A stretch of 64,000 nucleotides of DNA. Source: Streptosporangium sandarakinum (GTDB lineage: Bacteria > Actinomycetota > Actinomycetes > Streptosporangiales > Streptosporangiaceae). This document shows, in pieces, positions 54,325 through 63,300 of this stretch. Under the pieces are notes generated by a model. That model had not been told where the DNA came from. It made no database searches and was given only the letters and a program-made list of their open reading frames with translations. Within the stretch, counting starts at the first letter, position 1. Every line of letters begins with the position of its first letter. Location: assembly GCF_013409935.1 (NCBI RefSeq), contig NZ_JACCCO010000001.1, positions 3,162,001 through 3,226,000 on the forward strand, in the 5' to 3' direction. A program made the position numbers and the translations under genes.

Positions 54325-55977
54325 CTAGCGGCGGGCGCGTTCGAGGGCGTCCCAGAAGCCTCGGCGGAGGGCGTGGCGGACCTCGTCATGGAGGAGGAAG
54401 TCGATCGGCAGGGAGGAGCCCTGAAGGAGACGCGCCTCAAGGTCGGAGGGCATCCGAGGCTTGCGGGCCAGCACGGCCTCCAGCCACAGGGCGGGGGCGT
54501 CCTTGGCGACGGACTCGCCGAAGTCGTAGCCCTCCTTGTGCGCGGCCTTGACCGCGTCGGCGAGGGTGGTGGCGACGCCCGCGGGCATGCTCTGGATCGG
54601 CACCGGAGCCGCCTGGGGACCGGTGTAGGCGGACTGGTAACCGGACATGCCTCCGGTCCCGTTCGACGTGTACGGCGAGGCGGCGGGCAACGGGCTGGTC
54701 GGCCCGTTGGGGGTCGAGGCCGCCGGGAGCGAGGCCGGGGCGGGCGGGGAGGCGGGAGCCGGGGGCGGGGAGGCGGGAGCCGGGGGCGGAGTGGCGGGAG
54801 CCTGCGACCGGGGCGCCGCGGCGGGCGGGAGGGAAGAGGAGGACGGCTCCTGGGGGTAACCGGAGTAGGACGGCGGTGCGGGCTGGGAGGTCTGGGCGTG
54901 GCTCGCCCGGCTCCTCCTTTGCGGAAGGGGGGCGGGGGCCGGAGCGCCGCCCGCGCCGGTGTTCAGGCCGTCGCCCGCGGCGCCGATGCCCTGTCCGCCG
55001 CCCGCGGAACCGCCCGGCGTACCGGTGTTCAGGCCGCTGCCCGCCGTACCGCCGCCCTGCGCACCACTGTTCAGGCCGCTGCCCGCCGTACCGGAACCCG
55101 GGCCGGCGCCGAAGCCGCCACCCGCCGTGCCGGGGTTCATGCCGCTGCTCGGGGTGGTGTCGTCCAGGCCGGTCGTGCCACCGCCCAGGCCGCCGGCCGA
55201 CGTACCGGAGCCCAGGCCGCCCGGACCGCCCGTGCCACCGTTGCCGCCGCTGCCGCCCAGGCCGGCCGGGCCATCGCCAAGGCCGGCCGTGCCGCCGCTC
55301 AGGCCGTTCGGGCCGCCGTTCGGCGTACCGGAGCCCAGGCCGCCTGTGCCGCCGCTCAGCGAACCGCTGGTCAGGGGTACGGTGACCTGGCCGTTTCCGG
55401 CGGCGTGGTGGCCGTTGCCGCGGGCGGGCGAGTCGGCCGCGGCGCCGTTCAGGGTGACGTAGGGCCGCAGGTGGCCGGCGCCGATCTCGATGAGGTCGTC
55501 GCATTCCTGGCGCAGCGAGCGGGACACCGCCCAGCTCCCGTCGGCGCCGATGTGCACGACGGTGACGCGGACGCCGAGGTCCTGGGCGTCGCAGACGACC
55601 TGGGCGAGGTCCTCGTCACCGCTGACCACGACGGCGTCGCAGACCGCGTTGTTGCGGGCGAGCGTCATCAGGTCGCGGTGGACCTGGGCGTCGACGCCCT
55701 CCCGGCGGCCGGGGCGGATGCGCGACAGCCGCAGCTTGAGGCCGGGGATGTCGGCCAGCGTGTCGTGCTCGGGCGTGCGCCGGCCCTCGACGGTCGCCTC
55801 GTACCAGTAGCAGCGCAGCACGGGGAGCCCGGTGCGTTCCCGGCACAGGGTGTTGAGGAGCTTCAGCAGGCCCGGGTAGTCCCAGGTGACGGCCTCGCGA
55901 TGGCGGGTCCCATGCGCGGCCATAGCGCCGTCGGCCAGCAGGTAGCCAGCGTCCACGAACAGCGCGCAGCGATCCAC
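54325..55977 (-). CDS. NYN-domain (PIN-like) putative RNase with long low-complexity linker
   Basis: 550 residues. N-terminal NYN domain with FVDAGYLLADG, GVDAQVHRDLMTLA and DAVVVSGDEDLAQVVCDAQDLGVRVTVV (acidic metal-binding residues of PIN/NYN RNases) to ~residue 175. Then ~270 residues of Gly/Ser/Thr near-repeats (SGTPNGGPNGLSGGTAGLGD-like) and Pro/Ala-rich stretches. A conserved-looking C-terminal ~110 residues (TTLADAVKAAHKEGYDFGESVAKDAPALWLEAVLARKPRMPSDLEARL) follows. Probably a ribonuclease or RNA-binding factor; substrate unknown. GC content of the linker is extreme. Confidence 0.85.
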   Translation of the reverse strand: MDRCALFVDAGYLLADGAMAAHGTRHREAVTWDYPGLLKLLNTLCRERTGLPVLRCYWYEATVEGRRTPEHDTLADIPGLKLRLSRIRPGRREGVDAQVHRDLMTLARNNAVCDAVVVSGDEDLAQVVCDAQDLGVRVTVVHIGADGSWAVSRSLRQECDDLIEIGAGHLRPYVTLNGAAADSPARGNGHHAAGNGQVTVPLTSGSLSGGTGGLGSGTPNGGPNGLSGGTAGLGDGPAGLGGSGGNGGTGGPGGLGSGTSAGGLGGGTTGLDDTTPSSGMNPGTAGGGFGAGPGSGTAGSGLNSGAQGGGTAGSGLNTGTPGGSAGGGQGIGAAGDGLNTGAGGAPAPAPLPQRRSRASHAQTSQPAPPSYSGYPQEPSSSSLPPAAAPRSQAPATPPPAPASPPPAPASPPAPASLPAASTPNGPTSPLPAASPYTSNGTGGMSGYQSAYTGPQAAPVPIQSMPAGVATTLADAVKAAHKEGYDFGESVAKDAPALWLEAVLARKPRMPSDLEARLLQGSSLPIDFLLHDEVRHALRRGFWDALERARR

Positions 55978-56030
55978 GCGACACCGCCCTTCCTACGTGG
56001 CCCGCCTTCGGCCTGAAGAAGCCAGAAAGC

Positions 56031-56067
56031 ACCCTGAGGGATCAGGCAGGCGGCCCTTCCTCAGGGT
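56031..56067. other. Nine-base inverted repeat upstream of the NYN gene
   Basis: ACCCTGAGG (56031-56039) and CCTCAGGGT (56059-56067), 19-base loop, in the divergent gap between the NYN gene and the end of the sigma factor gene. Terminator for the sigma gene or operator; undecided. Confidence 0.45.
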
Positions 56068-56236
56068 AATCAAGCAACTGATCGTCTGAGGCTGAATCCC
56101 GGCGATTCGACCCGCGCCTGACCATACGCCAGTGTGTCCACGCAGACCGTACCAGTTTGTCCTGTTATTCAGGTCTTCCATAACTGCCCGATTCGCCCCG
56201 GCCCGTTCGGCCCGTGTCCGGATTCCCGTGAGCGAT

Positions 56237-57268
56237 TCACGGCCGGGGGAGAACGCTTCCCGCCCCCGGTGATCCGCCCGGCGTACGGGCGGACGGGTCC
56301 CCGGCGCACCGGCCCGCCGGGGAGGGCGGGGACGGCGTGCCGGGTGGCGGAAAACCGGACCGCGGGCCCGGCGGCTCGCCCGCGGACGCCACCGTGAGCG
56401 CGGCGGCCAGGGTCACCGTGGCGGTCAGCGCGACGGTCGCCGCGACGGCCGCGAGGGGCCGCCACCAGGAGCCGGAAACCCGCCACCGGCGGAGCCGCCC
56501 GCGCACGCCCCTCGCCCGTTCCAGCCCGGTGAGGTAGGCGGGGAACGCCGGGCCCGCGACGAGGGGGCCGACGGCCCGGCGCAGCGCCCGGCCGACGTCG
56601 GCCAGTTCCAGGAAGGCGGCGTGGCAGCCGGCACAGCCGTCCATGTGCTCCTCCAGGGCCGCCACGGCGCGCCGGTCGAGGTCCCCTCGCAGGTGAGCGG
56701 CCATCTTCCGGAGCGTGGGGCGGCAGCCGATCCGCAGGTCGCCGGCCAGGCGGGTCCGGATGTACGCCTGGCGCAGCCCCTCCCGCGCGGTGCGGGCGAG
56801 CGCGGCCGCGCCGTCGGGGGTCAGACCCAGCAGGGGCGCGATCTCGGCCGGTCCGGCCCGCTCCGCTCCCGTGTGCCACAGGACGAGCCGCCAGCGTTCC
56901 GGCAGCGAGAAGAAGACGCGTGCCATCGGCGCGCGCTCCGGCCCGGCCAGGGCCGGGTCCGCCGGCAACGTCCCCCGGCCGGGCCGGCGCTCCCCTCGCC
57001 CGCGGTCGCGGATCGTCCGGCGGAGCGCGGCGAGCAGCCAGGGCCGGAACGCCTCTCGCGGACCGCCGCCGTCCCTGACCAGCAGCAGGAGCGCGGTGAA
57101 GGTCTCCGCGACGGCGGTCTCGGCCTCGACGGGGTCGCGGACGAGGCGGCGCGCGAGGATCCGGGCCGCCGTGGCGTGCCGTTCGTACAGCGTGCCGTAG
57201 GCCGCGGCGTTCCCGCCCCGCGTCGCGGCCAGCAGGTCGGCGTCTCCTTGAGGCCCTACCGCGCTCAT
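56237..57268 (-). CDS. ECF-like sigma factor fused to zinc-finger and membrane anti-sigma tail
   Basis: 343 residues from ATG 57268. The first ~185 residues are a sigma-70 region 2/4 pair (LYERHATAARILARRLVRDPVEAETAVAETFTALLL, LPERWRLVLWHTGAERAGPAEIAPLLGLTPDGAAALARTAREGL). Then a zf-HC2-type motif HLRGDLDRRAVAALEEHMDGCAGCHAAF (H-x3-C-x2-C) and one membrane helix (WWRPLAAVAATVALTATVTLAAAL) with a Pro/Gly-rich outer tail. So sigma and anti-sigma parts are one polypeptide, which would tether the sigma to the membrane until released. Target genes unknown. Confidence 0.88.
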   Translation of the reverse strand: MSAVGPQGDADLLAATRGGNAAAYGTLYERHATAARILARRLVRDPVEAETAVAETFTALLLLVRDGGGPREAFRPWLLAALRRTIRDRGRGERRPGRGTLPADPALAGPERAPMARVFFSLPERWRLVLWHTGAERAGPAEIAPLLGLTPDGAAALARTAREGLRQAYIRTRLAGDLRIGCRPTLRKMAAHLRGDLDRRAVAALEEHMDGCAGCHAAFLELADVGRALRRAVGPLVAGPAFPAYLTGLERARGVRGRLRRWRVSGSWWRPLAAVAATVALTATVTLAAALTVASAGEPPGPRSGFPPPGTPSPPSPAGRCAGDPSARTPGGSPGAGSVLPRP

Positions 57269-57518
57269 CGAGAACCCTCCGTTACTCTGAGTAGCAGTAT
57301 CGGTGATTCCGCACTCGGGGTGATGGCTAAACCGGGACCGCGGTTTTGCCGGGGTCGCGGTGCGGGTAAAGCCGGCCCCGGAGGCGCGGAACCCGGGTAC
57401 GGCTCAGCGGCGGCCAGGCGGGAGCGGCGGGGCGACCAGGCGGGGCTGGCGGGAGCGCCGGAGCGGGCGGGGACGGAGCGTGAAGCGGGGCGGGAACGGC
57501 GTGCCGGGGATGCCGCCC

Positions 57519-57532
57519 TAACCTTGTTGCCA
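57519..57532 (+). promoter_or_regulatory. Putative pyrE leaderless promoter (-10 TAACCT)
   Basis: TAACCT at 57519-57524 ends eight bases before ATG 57532, and no ribosome site precedes the ATG. The same geometry occurs before fxsT, merR, glpQ-like and the DUF3151 gene. Confidence 0.5.
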
Positions 57533-58068
57533 TGAGCGATCGTGAGAGCCTGCTGGCCGAGATCAAGAGCAAGGGTGTCGTGCACGGCAAGGTCGTGCTG
57601 TCCTCCGGCAAGGAGGCGGACTTCTACGTGGACATGCGGAAGGTGACCCTGGACGCGCAGGCGGCTCCGCTGGTGGGCCGGGTCATGCTGGACCTCACCG
57701 AGGACCTCGACTACGACGCGGTGGGCGGGCTCACCCTGGGGGCCGACCCGGTCGCGGCGGCCATGCTGCACGCGGCGGCGGCCCGGGGCCGCCGACTCGA
57801 CGCGTTCGTGGTGCGCAAGGCGCAGAAGGTCCACGGGCTGCAGCGCAGGATCGAGGGCCCGGACGTCGCGGGGCGGCGGGTGCTGGCGGTGGAGGACACC
57901 TCCACGACCGGCGGGTCCGCGCTGACCGCGGTGGAGGCGCTGCGCGAGGCGGGTGCCGAGGTGGTGGCGGTGGCCGTGGTCGTGGACCGGGGCGCGGCGG
58001 CGGCGGTCGCCGAGGCGGGCCTGCCGTACCGGAGCGCCTACGGCCTGGAGGAGCTCGACCTGGCCTGA
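57532..58068 (+). CDS. pyrE: Orotate phosphoribosyltransferase
   Basis: 178 residues from ATG 57532. N-terminal SSGKEADFYVDMRKVTLDA, GGLTLGADPVAAAML, and the PRPP-binding loop VLAVEDTSTTGGSALTAVEALREAGAEVV (~118-146). It converts orotate and PRPP to OMP in pyrimidine synthesis. Length and motifs are standard; stand-alone, followed by a hairpin terminator. Confidence 0.95.
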   Translation: MSDRESLLAEIKSKGVVHGKVVLSSGKEADFYVDMRKVTLDAQAAPLVGRVMLDLTEDLDYDAVGGLTLGADPVAAAMLHAAAARGRRLDAFVVRKAQKVHGLQRRIEGPDVAGRRVLAVEDTSTTGGSALTAVEALREAGAEVVAVAVVVDRGAAAAVAEAGLPYRSAYGLEELDLA

Positions 58069-58085
58069 GAGCGGCGCCCCGGCTC

Positions 58086-58118
58086 GTCACCACCGTGCCT
58101 CACCCGCATGGTGGTGAC
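58086..58118. terminator. Hairpin between convergent pyrE and dedA-like genes
   Basis: GTCACCACC (58086-58094) pairs with GGTGGTGAC (58110-58118), 15-base loop, in the 82-bp gap between converging stops. Confidence 0.6.
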
Positions 58119-58150
58119 CCCGCGTCACCGCCGGGCGTCGTCCCGCGCGG

Positions 58151-58960
58151 TCACCACTGGCCGTCGCCCCACGGGGCGGACGTGTCGCGGTGGTGCCTGC
58201 CCCGGGGGCGGGCGACACCGGCCTCGCCCTGCGGACCCTGAACGCCCGGCACACCCGGGACACCTTGGACGCCCGGGGCACCCTGGGTGCCGGGGGCGGC
58301 CGGACCGCCGGGTCCGCCGCCCCTGCGGCTCTTCACGATCTCCAGGATGATCGGGATGATCGAGATCAGGATGACGACGAGGGCGCCCGGCAGGATGTAC
58401 TTGTCGATGTCGGGCACGGCCGAGCCGACCAGCCGGCCGAAGACCAGCATGCCGTCGGTCCAGATGATGCCGCCGATGCAGTTCCACAGGAAGAACCGCT
58501 TGCGGTCCATGCCGAGCATGCCGGCGACCGGGTTGAGGAACGTCCGGACGATGGGGATGAACCGGGCGAGCACCACCGCCCTGGCCGGGCCGAACTTCTG
58601 GAAGTAGTGCTCGGCCTTGTCGACGTACTCCTTCTTGAAGAGCCTGGAGTCGGGGCGGTCGAACATCCTTCGGCCATAGGTGGCGCCGAGGTGGTGCCCG
58701 AGCTGGGCACCGGCGATGGCGCACAGGGGCGCCAGGATCAGCAGCAGGGGGAACGACAGAGGCGCGAGCCCCGGGATGGCGGCGGCGGCCTCGGCCGTGC
58801 TGAAGATGCCCGCGGCGACCAGCAGCGAGTCGCCGGGCAGGAAGAAGCCGAGCAGCAGCCCGGTCTCGGCGAAGATGATGCCGAGCACGCCGGCCGTGGC
58901 GAACGGGCCGAGCAGGCCGAGCCACCACTTGGGGTCGAGGAGGTTGTGCAGGAGGTCCAT
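58151..58960 (-). CDS. DedA-family membrane protein with collagen-like tail
   Basis: 269 residues. DedA core: IIFAETGLLLGFFLPGDSLLVAAG, LGHHLGATYGRRMF, ARFIPIVRTFLNPVAGMLGM (the conserved R-x-x-P/R-x3-N-x3-G), WTDGMLVFGRLVG and several helices. DedA proteins are undecaprenyl/phospholipid flippases and linked to membrane potential. The last ~55 residues are Gly-x-y triplets of collagen type (GVQGVPGVPGVQGPQGEAG) followed by a basic His/Arg tail, an unusual addition. Stand-alone gene, divergent from fba. Confidence 0.9.
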   Translation of the reverse strand: MDLLHNLLDPKWWLGLLGPFATAGVLGIIFAETGLLLGFFLPGDSLLVAAGIFSTAEAAAAIPGLAPLSFPLLLILAPLCAIAGAQLGHHLGATYGRRMFDRPDSRLFKKEYVDKAEHYFQKFGPARAVVLARFIPIVRTFLNPVAGMLGMDRKRFFLWNCIGGIIWTDGMLVFGRLVGSAVPDIDKYILPGALVVILISIIPIILEIVKSRRGGGPGGPAAPGTQGAPGVQGVPGVPGVQGPQGEAGVARPRGRHHRDTSAPWGDGQW

Positions 58961-59129
58961 CAGCGTGAAGCCTACCCCGCCGGGGATTACCGGCGAGGTC
59001 GTCTGGGCATGCGAAGGGACGGTGGCGGAACTATCGGGCCGGACCAGGACCCTGGATACTGGCCAAGGGCCCGGTCCGCGCCGAGCCCCGCGCCAGCCGC
59101 CTTAAGCCGTCTCGTAGGGAGATGACACC

Positions 59130-60152
<1,023 letters not shown>

Positions 60153-60335
60153 TCAGCGGCGCCGGGGCGGCTCCCGGACGACGCGTGACGTGACGGCGCC
60201 GGAACGACTCCCGGACGGTGCCCGGCGTCAGGGGAGCCGCTCCGGACGCCCGGCGCGGCGCCGGGGCGGCTCCCCGGCGCGGACAACCGGGGGTCGTTCT
60301 TCGCCAGGACCGACGGAAGAGGTAGGACTGTCCCC

Positions 60336-60755
60336 ATGGAAACGCACGAGAACCTTCTCGCCGGCCCGCCGCCGACCCGGCTGCCGGACCTGCCCGAGGC
60401 CAGGGAGGCGCTGGAATCCGGCGTCCAGGCATCCGACGTCGCCGCGCGCTTCCCCGCCTACCCGGCGGCCTGGGCCGCGCTCGCGGACGAGTACTTCGCG
60501 GGCGGCCACGCGGTGACGTCGTACGCGTTCGCGCGCACCGGCTACCACCGCGGCCTCGACCAGCTGCGCCGCGCGGGCTGGAAGGGCCACGGGCCCGTCC
60601 CCTGGGAGCACGAGCCCAACCGGGGCTTCCTGCGCTGCCTGCACGCGCTGTGCCGGGCGGCCACGGCCATCGGGGAGAAGGACGAGGCCGAACGCTGTCT
60701 GCAGTTCCTGAAGGACGCGAGCCCCGAGGCGGCCGAGGTTCTCAGCGCCCGCTGA
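60336..60755 (+). CDS. DUF3151-family protein
   Basis: 139 residues from ATG 60336. Conserved actinobacterial block [75 protein letters not shown] is all family. Small helical, TPR-like protein of unknown function, typically between fba and purA as here. A -10-like TAGGAC ends eight bases before the ATG. Terminator hairpin directly after. Confidence 0.9.
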   Translation: METHENLLAGPPPTRLPDLPEAREALESGVQASDVAARFPAYPAAWAALADEYFAGGHAVTSYAFARTGYHRGLDQLRRAGWKGHGPVPWEHEPNRGFLRCLHALCRAATAIGEKDEAERCLQFLKDASPEAAEVLSAR

Positions 60756-60762
60756 CGCCGGT

Positions 60763-60791
60763 GGATCTCCCGCCGGGAGGGCGGGAGATCC
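60763..60791 (+). terminator. Terminator of the DUF3151 gene
   Basis: Perfect 12-bp stem GGATCTCCCGCC/GGCGGGAGATCC with a five-base loop, eight bases after the stop. No U-tract. Confidence 0.8.
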
Positions 60792-60821
60792 CCTTACCGG
60801 ATTCGTTCGGGTATTCTCACC

Positions 60822-60865
60822 ACGCAAGAGCCCCAGTCGCGATTGCGTCCGGGGTTTTCGTTTTT
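60822..60865 (+). promoter_or_regulatory. Candidate attenuator in the purA leader
   Basis: ACGCAA (60822-60827) pairs with TTGCGT (60843-60848), and CCCC (60831-60834, inner CGC/GCG helping) pairs with GGGG (60851-60854), followed by TTTTCGTTTTT (60855-60865). The two stems cross, so they exclude each other or make a pseudoknot, as in anti-terminator/terminator pairs. TATTCT at 60812-60817 is a possible -10. purA ATG follows at 60883 with GGGAG seven bases before it. Confidence 0.5.
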
Positions 60866-60882
60866 GCGGTGGGAGAAAAGCG

Positions 60883-62166
60883 ATGCCGGCAGTCGTTCTC
60901 GTGGGTGCCCAGTGGGGCGATGAGGGCAAGGGTAAGGCGACCGACCTTCTCGGCGACCGGGTTGACTACGTCGTCAGATACCAGGGCGGGAACAACGCCG
61001 GTCACACGGTCGTCATCGGCGACCAGAAGTACGCCCTGCACCTGCTGCCGACCGGCGTGCTCTCGCCGAACGTCGTCCCGGTGATCGGCAACGGCGTGGT
61101 CGTCGACCCGGGCGTGCTGCTGAGCGAGATCGACGGGCTCAGTGAGCGGGGCGTCTCCTCGGAGCGGCTGCTGATCTCCGCCGACGCGCACCTGATCATG
61201 CCGCACCACAAGGCCATCGACAAGGTGACCGAGCGCTTCCTCGGCAAGGCCAGGATCGGCACCACCGGCCGGGGCATCGGCCCGGCCTACGGCGACAAGG
61301 TCTACCGGATGGGCGTGCGGGTCCAGGACCTCCTCGACCCGGGCATCCTGCGGAAGAAGATCGAGGCCGCGCTGCAGGAGAAGAACCAGGTCCTCACCAA
61401 GCTCTACAACCGCCGGGCGATCGAGGCCGACAAGGTCCTGGAGGAGTACCTCGGCTACGCCGAACGCCTCAAGCCGCACATCGCCGACACCTCGCTGATC
61501 CTGAACAGGGCGCTGGACGACGGTAAGACCGTGCTGCTGGAGGGCGGTCAGGGCACGCTGCTCGACCTCGACCACGGCACGTACCCGTTCGTCACCTCCT
61601 CCTCCCCGACGAGCGGCGGCGCCTGCGCCGGCTCGGGCATCCCTCCGACCCGGCTCACCCGCGTGATCGGCATCCTGAAGGCGTACACCACCCGTGTCGG
61701 CTCCGGCCCGTTCCCCACGGAGCTGACCGACGAGATGGGCGAGTGGCTGCGCACCACCGGCGGCGAGTACGGCGTCACCACCGGCCGCAACCGCCGCTGC
61801 GGCTGGTTCGACGCGGTGATCGCCCGTTACGCCAGCCGTATCAACGGCGTCACCGACTTCTTCCTCACCAAGCTCGACGTGCTGTCGGGCCTGGAGCGGA
61901 TCCCGGTCTGCGTGGCCTACGAGGTGGACGGCGTCCGCCACGACGAGATCCCGATGACCCAGACCGACTTCCACCACGCCAAGCCGGTGTACGAGGAGTT
62001 CCCGGGCTGGCAGGAGGACATCTCCGGTGCCACGTCGTTCGACGAGCTGCCGCCCAACGCCCAGGCGTACGTCAGGGCGCTGGAGGAGATGAGCGGCGCC
62101 CGGATCTCCGCGATCGGCGTCGGGCCGGGCCGTACCCAGACGCTCCAGCTGCACTCGCTGATCTGA
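60883..62166 (+). CDS. purA: Adenylosuccinate synthetase
   Basis: 427 residues from ATG 60883. GTP loop [18 protein letters not shown] (~6-23), [59 protein letters not shown]: the complete PurA signature. It joins IMP and aspartate with GTP in AMP synthesis. Full length; leader contains a possible attenuator. Confidence 0.97.
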   Translation: MPAVVLVGAQWGDEGKGKATDLLGDRVDYVVRYQGGNNAGHTVVIGDQKYALHLLPTGVLSPNVVPVIGNGVVVDPGVLLSEIDGLSERGVSSERLLISADAHLIMPHHKAIDKVTERFLGKARIGTTGRGIGPAYGDKVYRMGVRVQDLLDPGILRKKIEAALQEKNQVLTKLYNRRAIEADKVLEEYLGYAERLKPHIADTSLILNRALDDGKTVLLEGGQGTLLDLDHGTYPFVTSSSPTSGGACAGSGIPPTRLTRVIGILKAYTTRVGSGPFPTELTDEMGEWLRTTGGEYGVTTGRNRRCGWFDAVIARYASRINGVTDFFLTKLDVLSGLERIPVCVAYEVDGVRHDEIPMTQTDFHHAKPVYEEFPGWQEDISGATSFDELPPNAQAYVRALEEMSGARISAIGVGPGRTQTLQLHSLI

Positions 62167-62195
62167 TCTCCTTTCCCTTAAGGTTCATCCCGATG

Positions 62196-62225
62196 ACGCG
62201 CGCCCGTTGCACGGCGGGCGCGTGT
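62196..62225 (+). terminator. Terminator after purA
   Basis: Eleven paired bases including one G-U: ACGCGCGCCCG (62196-62206) with CGGGCGCGTGT (62215-62225), eight-base loop, 30 bases past the stop. Confidence 0.7.
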
Positions 62226-62265
62226 CGTACGGGCGTTCGGCACGGGAGATCGGTAAGGTCCCCCC

Positions 62266-63210
62266 GTGCATGTCGAGATTCACGGCCACAGGGGGGCCCG
62301 CGGGCTCCGTCCGGAGAACACGCTTCCCGGTTTAGCCCACGCCCTGGAGCTGGGAGTCGACGCGCTGGAGTTCGACGTCGTGATGACGGCCGACCGGTGC
62401 CTGGTGCTCAGCCATGACCTGACCGTCTCCCCGGTGACCAGCGCCGACCGCGGGCCGGTCTTCCCCGGCGACCCGCTCTTCCCCTACGTCGGCAGGCCCG
62501 TCGGCGCGCTGACGCTGGCGCAGCTGCGCACCCTCGACTGCGGGGTCCGGCGCCCGCGCTCCGAGACCGACCGGTTCGCCGCGACGCAGGTGCCGGTGCC
62601 CGACACCCGGATGCCGACGTTCGGCGCCGTGCTCGGCCTGGTGGACGCCTACGGCGCGGACGACGTGCGGATGCACGTGGAGCTGAAGTCCGACCCGTCC
62701 AGGCCCGACCTCACCGCCGATCCCGTGGAGTTCACCGAGGCCGTGGTGGCCGAGCTGGCCCGCCACCGCAGGCTCGGCGGGGCGGCGATCCTCAGCTTCG
62801 ACTGGCGGATCCTGGACGTGGCCCGCTCGCTCGTCCCCGACGTCCCCCGGTACGCGCTGATCGAGCACGCCACCATGGACGCGGTCTGGCTCGCGGGCCT
62901 GCACCTGGCGGACTTCGGCGGCGACGTGCCGGCCGCCGCGGCGGCGGCCGGGGGCACCGTGCTGTCGCCCGCGCACGTCATGGTCGACGTGGAGCTGGCG
63001 CGGCAGGCGGAGAAGCACGAGCTGCCGGTGGTGCCCTGGACGGTCAACCACCCCGGCCGGGCCGCGGAGCTGCTCGACCTCGGGGTGGCCGGGATCGTGA
63101 CCGACTACCCCGACCGGATGCGCGCGCTGTGGGCGGAGCGTGGTCTGCCCGTCCCCCCGCCCGTCACCGTCCCTGCTCCGTCCCCGGCTCCGGCCCTGGC
63201 CCGCGCGTAG
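62266..63210 (+). CDS. Glycerophosphodiester phosphodiesterase (GlpQ/UgpQ type)
   Basis: 314 residues from GTG 62266; TAAGGT seven bases upstream suggests a leaderless mRNA. GDPD motifs: EIHGHRGARGLRPENTLPG, ALEFDVVMTADRCLVLSHDLTV, LKSDPSRPD, WTVNHPGRAAELLDLGVAGIVTDYPDRM. It hydrolyses glycerophosphodiesters to glycerol-3-phosphate. No signal peptide, so cytoplasmic. C-terminal Pro/Ala tail is not conserved. Confidence 0.92.
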   Translation: MHVEIHGHRGARGLRPENTLPGLAHALELGVDALEFDVVMTADRCLVLSHDLTVSPVTSADRGPVFPGDPLFPYVGRPVGALTLAQLRTLDCGVRRPRSETDRFAATQVPVPDTRMPTFGAVLGLVDAYGADDVRMHVELKSDPSRPDLTADPVEFTEAVVAELARHRRLGGAAILSFDWRILDVARSLVPDVPRYALIEHATMDAVWLAGLHLADFGGDVPAAAAAAGGTVLSPAHVMVDVELARQAEKHELPVVPWTVNHPGRAAELLDLGVAGIVTDYPDRMRALWAERGLPVPPPVTVPAPSPAPALARA

Positions 63211-63300
63211 GTCCGAAAGGCCGCCCGCGCCCTTCCCCGGCCGTACGGCGGGCGTTCCGAACCGGGGCCCGCGCCGTACGGCGCAGCCCGGCCTGTGCCG

